7,742 nucleotides of DNA from Rikenellaceae bacterium (GTDB taxonomy: Bacteria > Bacteroidota > Bacteroidia > Bacteroidales > UBA932): positions 1-7,742 of the forward strand of contig CAAGNP010000001.1 of NCBI GenBank assembly GCA_900771335.1, in the 5' to 3' direction. Shown here one piece after another: positions 7,155 to 7,742 of the stretch. Positions within the stretch are counted from its first letter, which is position 1, and each line of letters starts with the position of its first letter. Both the position numbers and the translations under genes were made by a program. The notes under the pieces are model-generated. The model searched no databases, was not told the origin of the DNA, and was given only the letters and a program-made list of their open reading frames with translations.

Positions 7155-7595
7155 CTCATCCTGATCTGAAACAGTCATATTGGAGGAGAGCTTGCCAAGG
7201 GTATCAAGAAAGAGTTTCAACTCATCTTCTGAAATACCCTGGAGCATCCTCTCCAGTATGAAAATTCCCTTTGATTTGGCATCATCTTTAAGAATTTCTG
7301 CCTTATCTGTAAGGATAACTGTATTGGATCTCCTATCGTCAGGATTCTGCTCCCTCACAACGTATTCCTTTCGTTCGAGAGCATCTACAAGCTTTGTAAC
7401 AGAATTTTTGTCTTTTTGCAAGAGGATAGCCAACTCATACTGGGAAAGGGGGCCTCTGTTCCAGAGCAAATCGATAAGGAGAAACTGCTCCGGTGTAAGG
7501 TCTACATTTGAATATTTCAGCATAGCAGCTATATACTGCTTCATCTTGCAGCCAGCCAAATTTAACTCGACTGCTATTTTTTTTGATAGTAGCAT
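7152..7595 (-). CDS. MarR-family winged-helix transcriptional regulator
   Basis: From the ATG at 7595 this is a 147-residue MarR-type repressor, normal length for the family. Residues 1-28 form the first dimerisation helix and LTPEQFLLIDLL at 33-44 is the usual family opening. Residues 49-72 are the helix-turn-helix (GPLSQYELAILLQKDKNSV, then KLVDALE). NPDDRRSN at 84-91 is the hallmark wing, followed by VILTDKA. The C-terminal helices (about 98-138) complete the dimer interface. The reading frame stays open 39 codons further upstream, but that part is the antisense translation of tRNA-Ala and its terminator and should not be annotated. An in-frame ATG at 7544 would remove most of helix 1, so 7595 is preferred. 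The ligand and operator are unknown. The nearest divergent or downstream targets are not evident, and autoregulation is only a family expectation. Confidence 0.88.
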   Translation of the reverse strand: MLLSKKIAVELNLAGCKMKQYIAAMLKYSNVDLTPEQFLLIDLLWNRGPLSQYELAILLQKDKNSVTKLVDALERKEYVVREQNPDDRRSNTVILTDKAEILKDDAKSKGIFILERMLQGISEDELKLFLDTLGKLSSNMTVSDQDE

Positions 7596-7604
7596 AAAAT
7601 TACG

Positions 7605-7633
7605 AAAAACCCACCCAGAAATTCTGGATGGGT
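7605..7633 (-). terminator. Intrinsic terminator of tRNA-Ala
   Basis: In the minus-strand RNA, ACCCATCCAGA pairs with TCTGGGTGGGT (11 bp with one U-G pair) around a 3-base loop, and five U residues follow (7609-7605). The hairpin begins three bases after the tRNA 3' end. The wobble pair forms only in the minus-strand RNA, which fixes the orientation. The U-tract ends nine bases before the marR ATG, so marR must rely on read-through or on a promoter overlapping this region. Confidence 0.85.
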
Positions 7634-7636
7634 TAG

Positions 7637-7710
7637 TGGAGATAGTCGGAGTCGAACCGACGACCCCCTGCTTGCAAAGCAGGTGCTCTAGCCAACTGAG
7701 CCATACCCCC
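7637..7710 (-). tRNA. tRNA-Ala (anticodon UGC)
   Basis: The 74-base minus-strand sequence folds into a full cloverleaf. The acceptor is GGGGGTA/TATCTCC (two G-U pairs), the D stem GCTC/GAGC, the anticodon stem CCTGC/GCAGG with loop TTTGCAA (anticodon TGC), the variable loop GGGTC, and the T stem GTCGG/CCGAC with loop TTCGACT. The discriminator is A, and CCA is not encoded (CTA follows), as is common in Bacteroidota. It decodes GCN alanine codons, mainly GCA and GCG. It is followed at once by its own terminator and a protein gene, so it is not the tRNA-Ala located between 16S and 23S rRNA genes. Another tRNA could lie upstream beyond the window edge. Confidence 0.97.
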
Positions 7711-7720
7711 ATCGCGGAGG

Positions 7721-7728
7721 CAAAGATG
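7721..7728 (-). promoter_or_regulatory. Probable -7 element of the tRNA-Ala promoter
   Basis: On the minus strand CATCTTTG matches the Bacteroidota -7 consensus TAnnTTTG at five of six defined positions. It lies ten bases before the mature tRNA 5' end, a spacing that leaves a short 5' leader. The expected -33 TTG would fall at or beyond the window edge, so it cannot be checked here. Confidence 0.5.
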
Positions 7729-7742
7729 CAACTATTGTTTGA

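Noticed and set aside
7637..7710. tRNA-Ala as part of an rRNA operon spacer
   Set aside because: A terminator and a protein gene follow directly; no 23S sequence is present.
7596..7712. A 39-residue N-terminal extension of the MarR protein starting at 7712
   Set aside because: It is the in-frame translation of tRNA-Ala and its terminator, a familiar annotation artefact; the family length and helix 1 fit a start at 7595.

Overview
The window looks like chromosomal DNA from a member of the Bacteroidota, most likely Bacteroidales. The evidence is the family content (AmpG-type permease beside a DUF1343/NamZ lipoprotein, a DUF4922-like/SpoIID fusion), the near absence of Shine-Dalgarno sequences before starts (A/T-rich leaders instead), a TTTG-type -7 element before the tRNA, and moderate GC. 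The species cannot be named from the sequence.

Layout. Bases 1-127 are the 3' flank of the first gene, with a short motif resembling the end of an IS3-type insertion sequence. From 128 to 6474 lies one tightly packed minus-strand block, transcribed in the order glycosyltransferase (6474-5011), DUF4922-like/SpoIID fusion (5004-2725), AmpG-like permease (2701-1394), NamZ-like lipoprotein (1390-128). The gaps are 6, 23 and 3 bases, so this is almost certainly an operon. A 164-base divergent intergenic region (6475-6638) separates it from a plus-strand gene for a small membrane protein with an Ig-like domain (6639-7142). That gene runs head-on into a minus-strand MarR-family regulator (7595-7152). 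Upstream of marR on the same strand are tRNA-Ala(UGC) (7710-7637) and its terminator, which ends only nine bases before the marR start.

How the genes fit together. NamZ-family enzymes remove MurNAc exolytically from peptide-free peptidoglycan glycans outside the cytoplasm. AmpG permeases bring muropeptide sugars into the cytoplasm. SpoIID domains are lytic transglycosylases acting on peptide-free glycans. The operon therefore reads as a peptidoglycan-glycan salvage or remodelling unit. The unusual part is the 759-residue protein. It has no signal peptide and joins a GalT/HIT-like domain with a CxxC and an H-x-H-x-Q motif, as in nucleotide-sugar phosphorylases, to an apparently intact SpoIID domain. 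With the cytosolic two-domain glycosyltransferase encoded just upstream, this suggests that imported cell-wall glycan is cleaved and exchanged with nucleotide sugars inside the cell. That pathway is an inference, not an established one.

The marR gene is usually at risk of a wrong start: its frame stays open through the antisense of the tRNA, and the extended N-terminus is not real protein. No stretch over 300 bases lacks a gene, and I see no CRISPR array, rRNA or complete mobile element.
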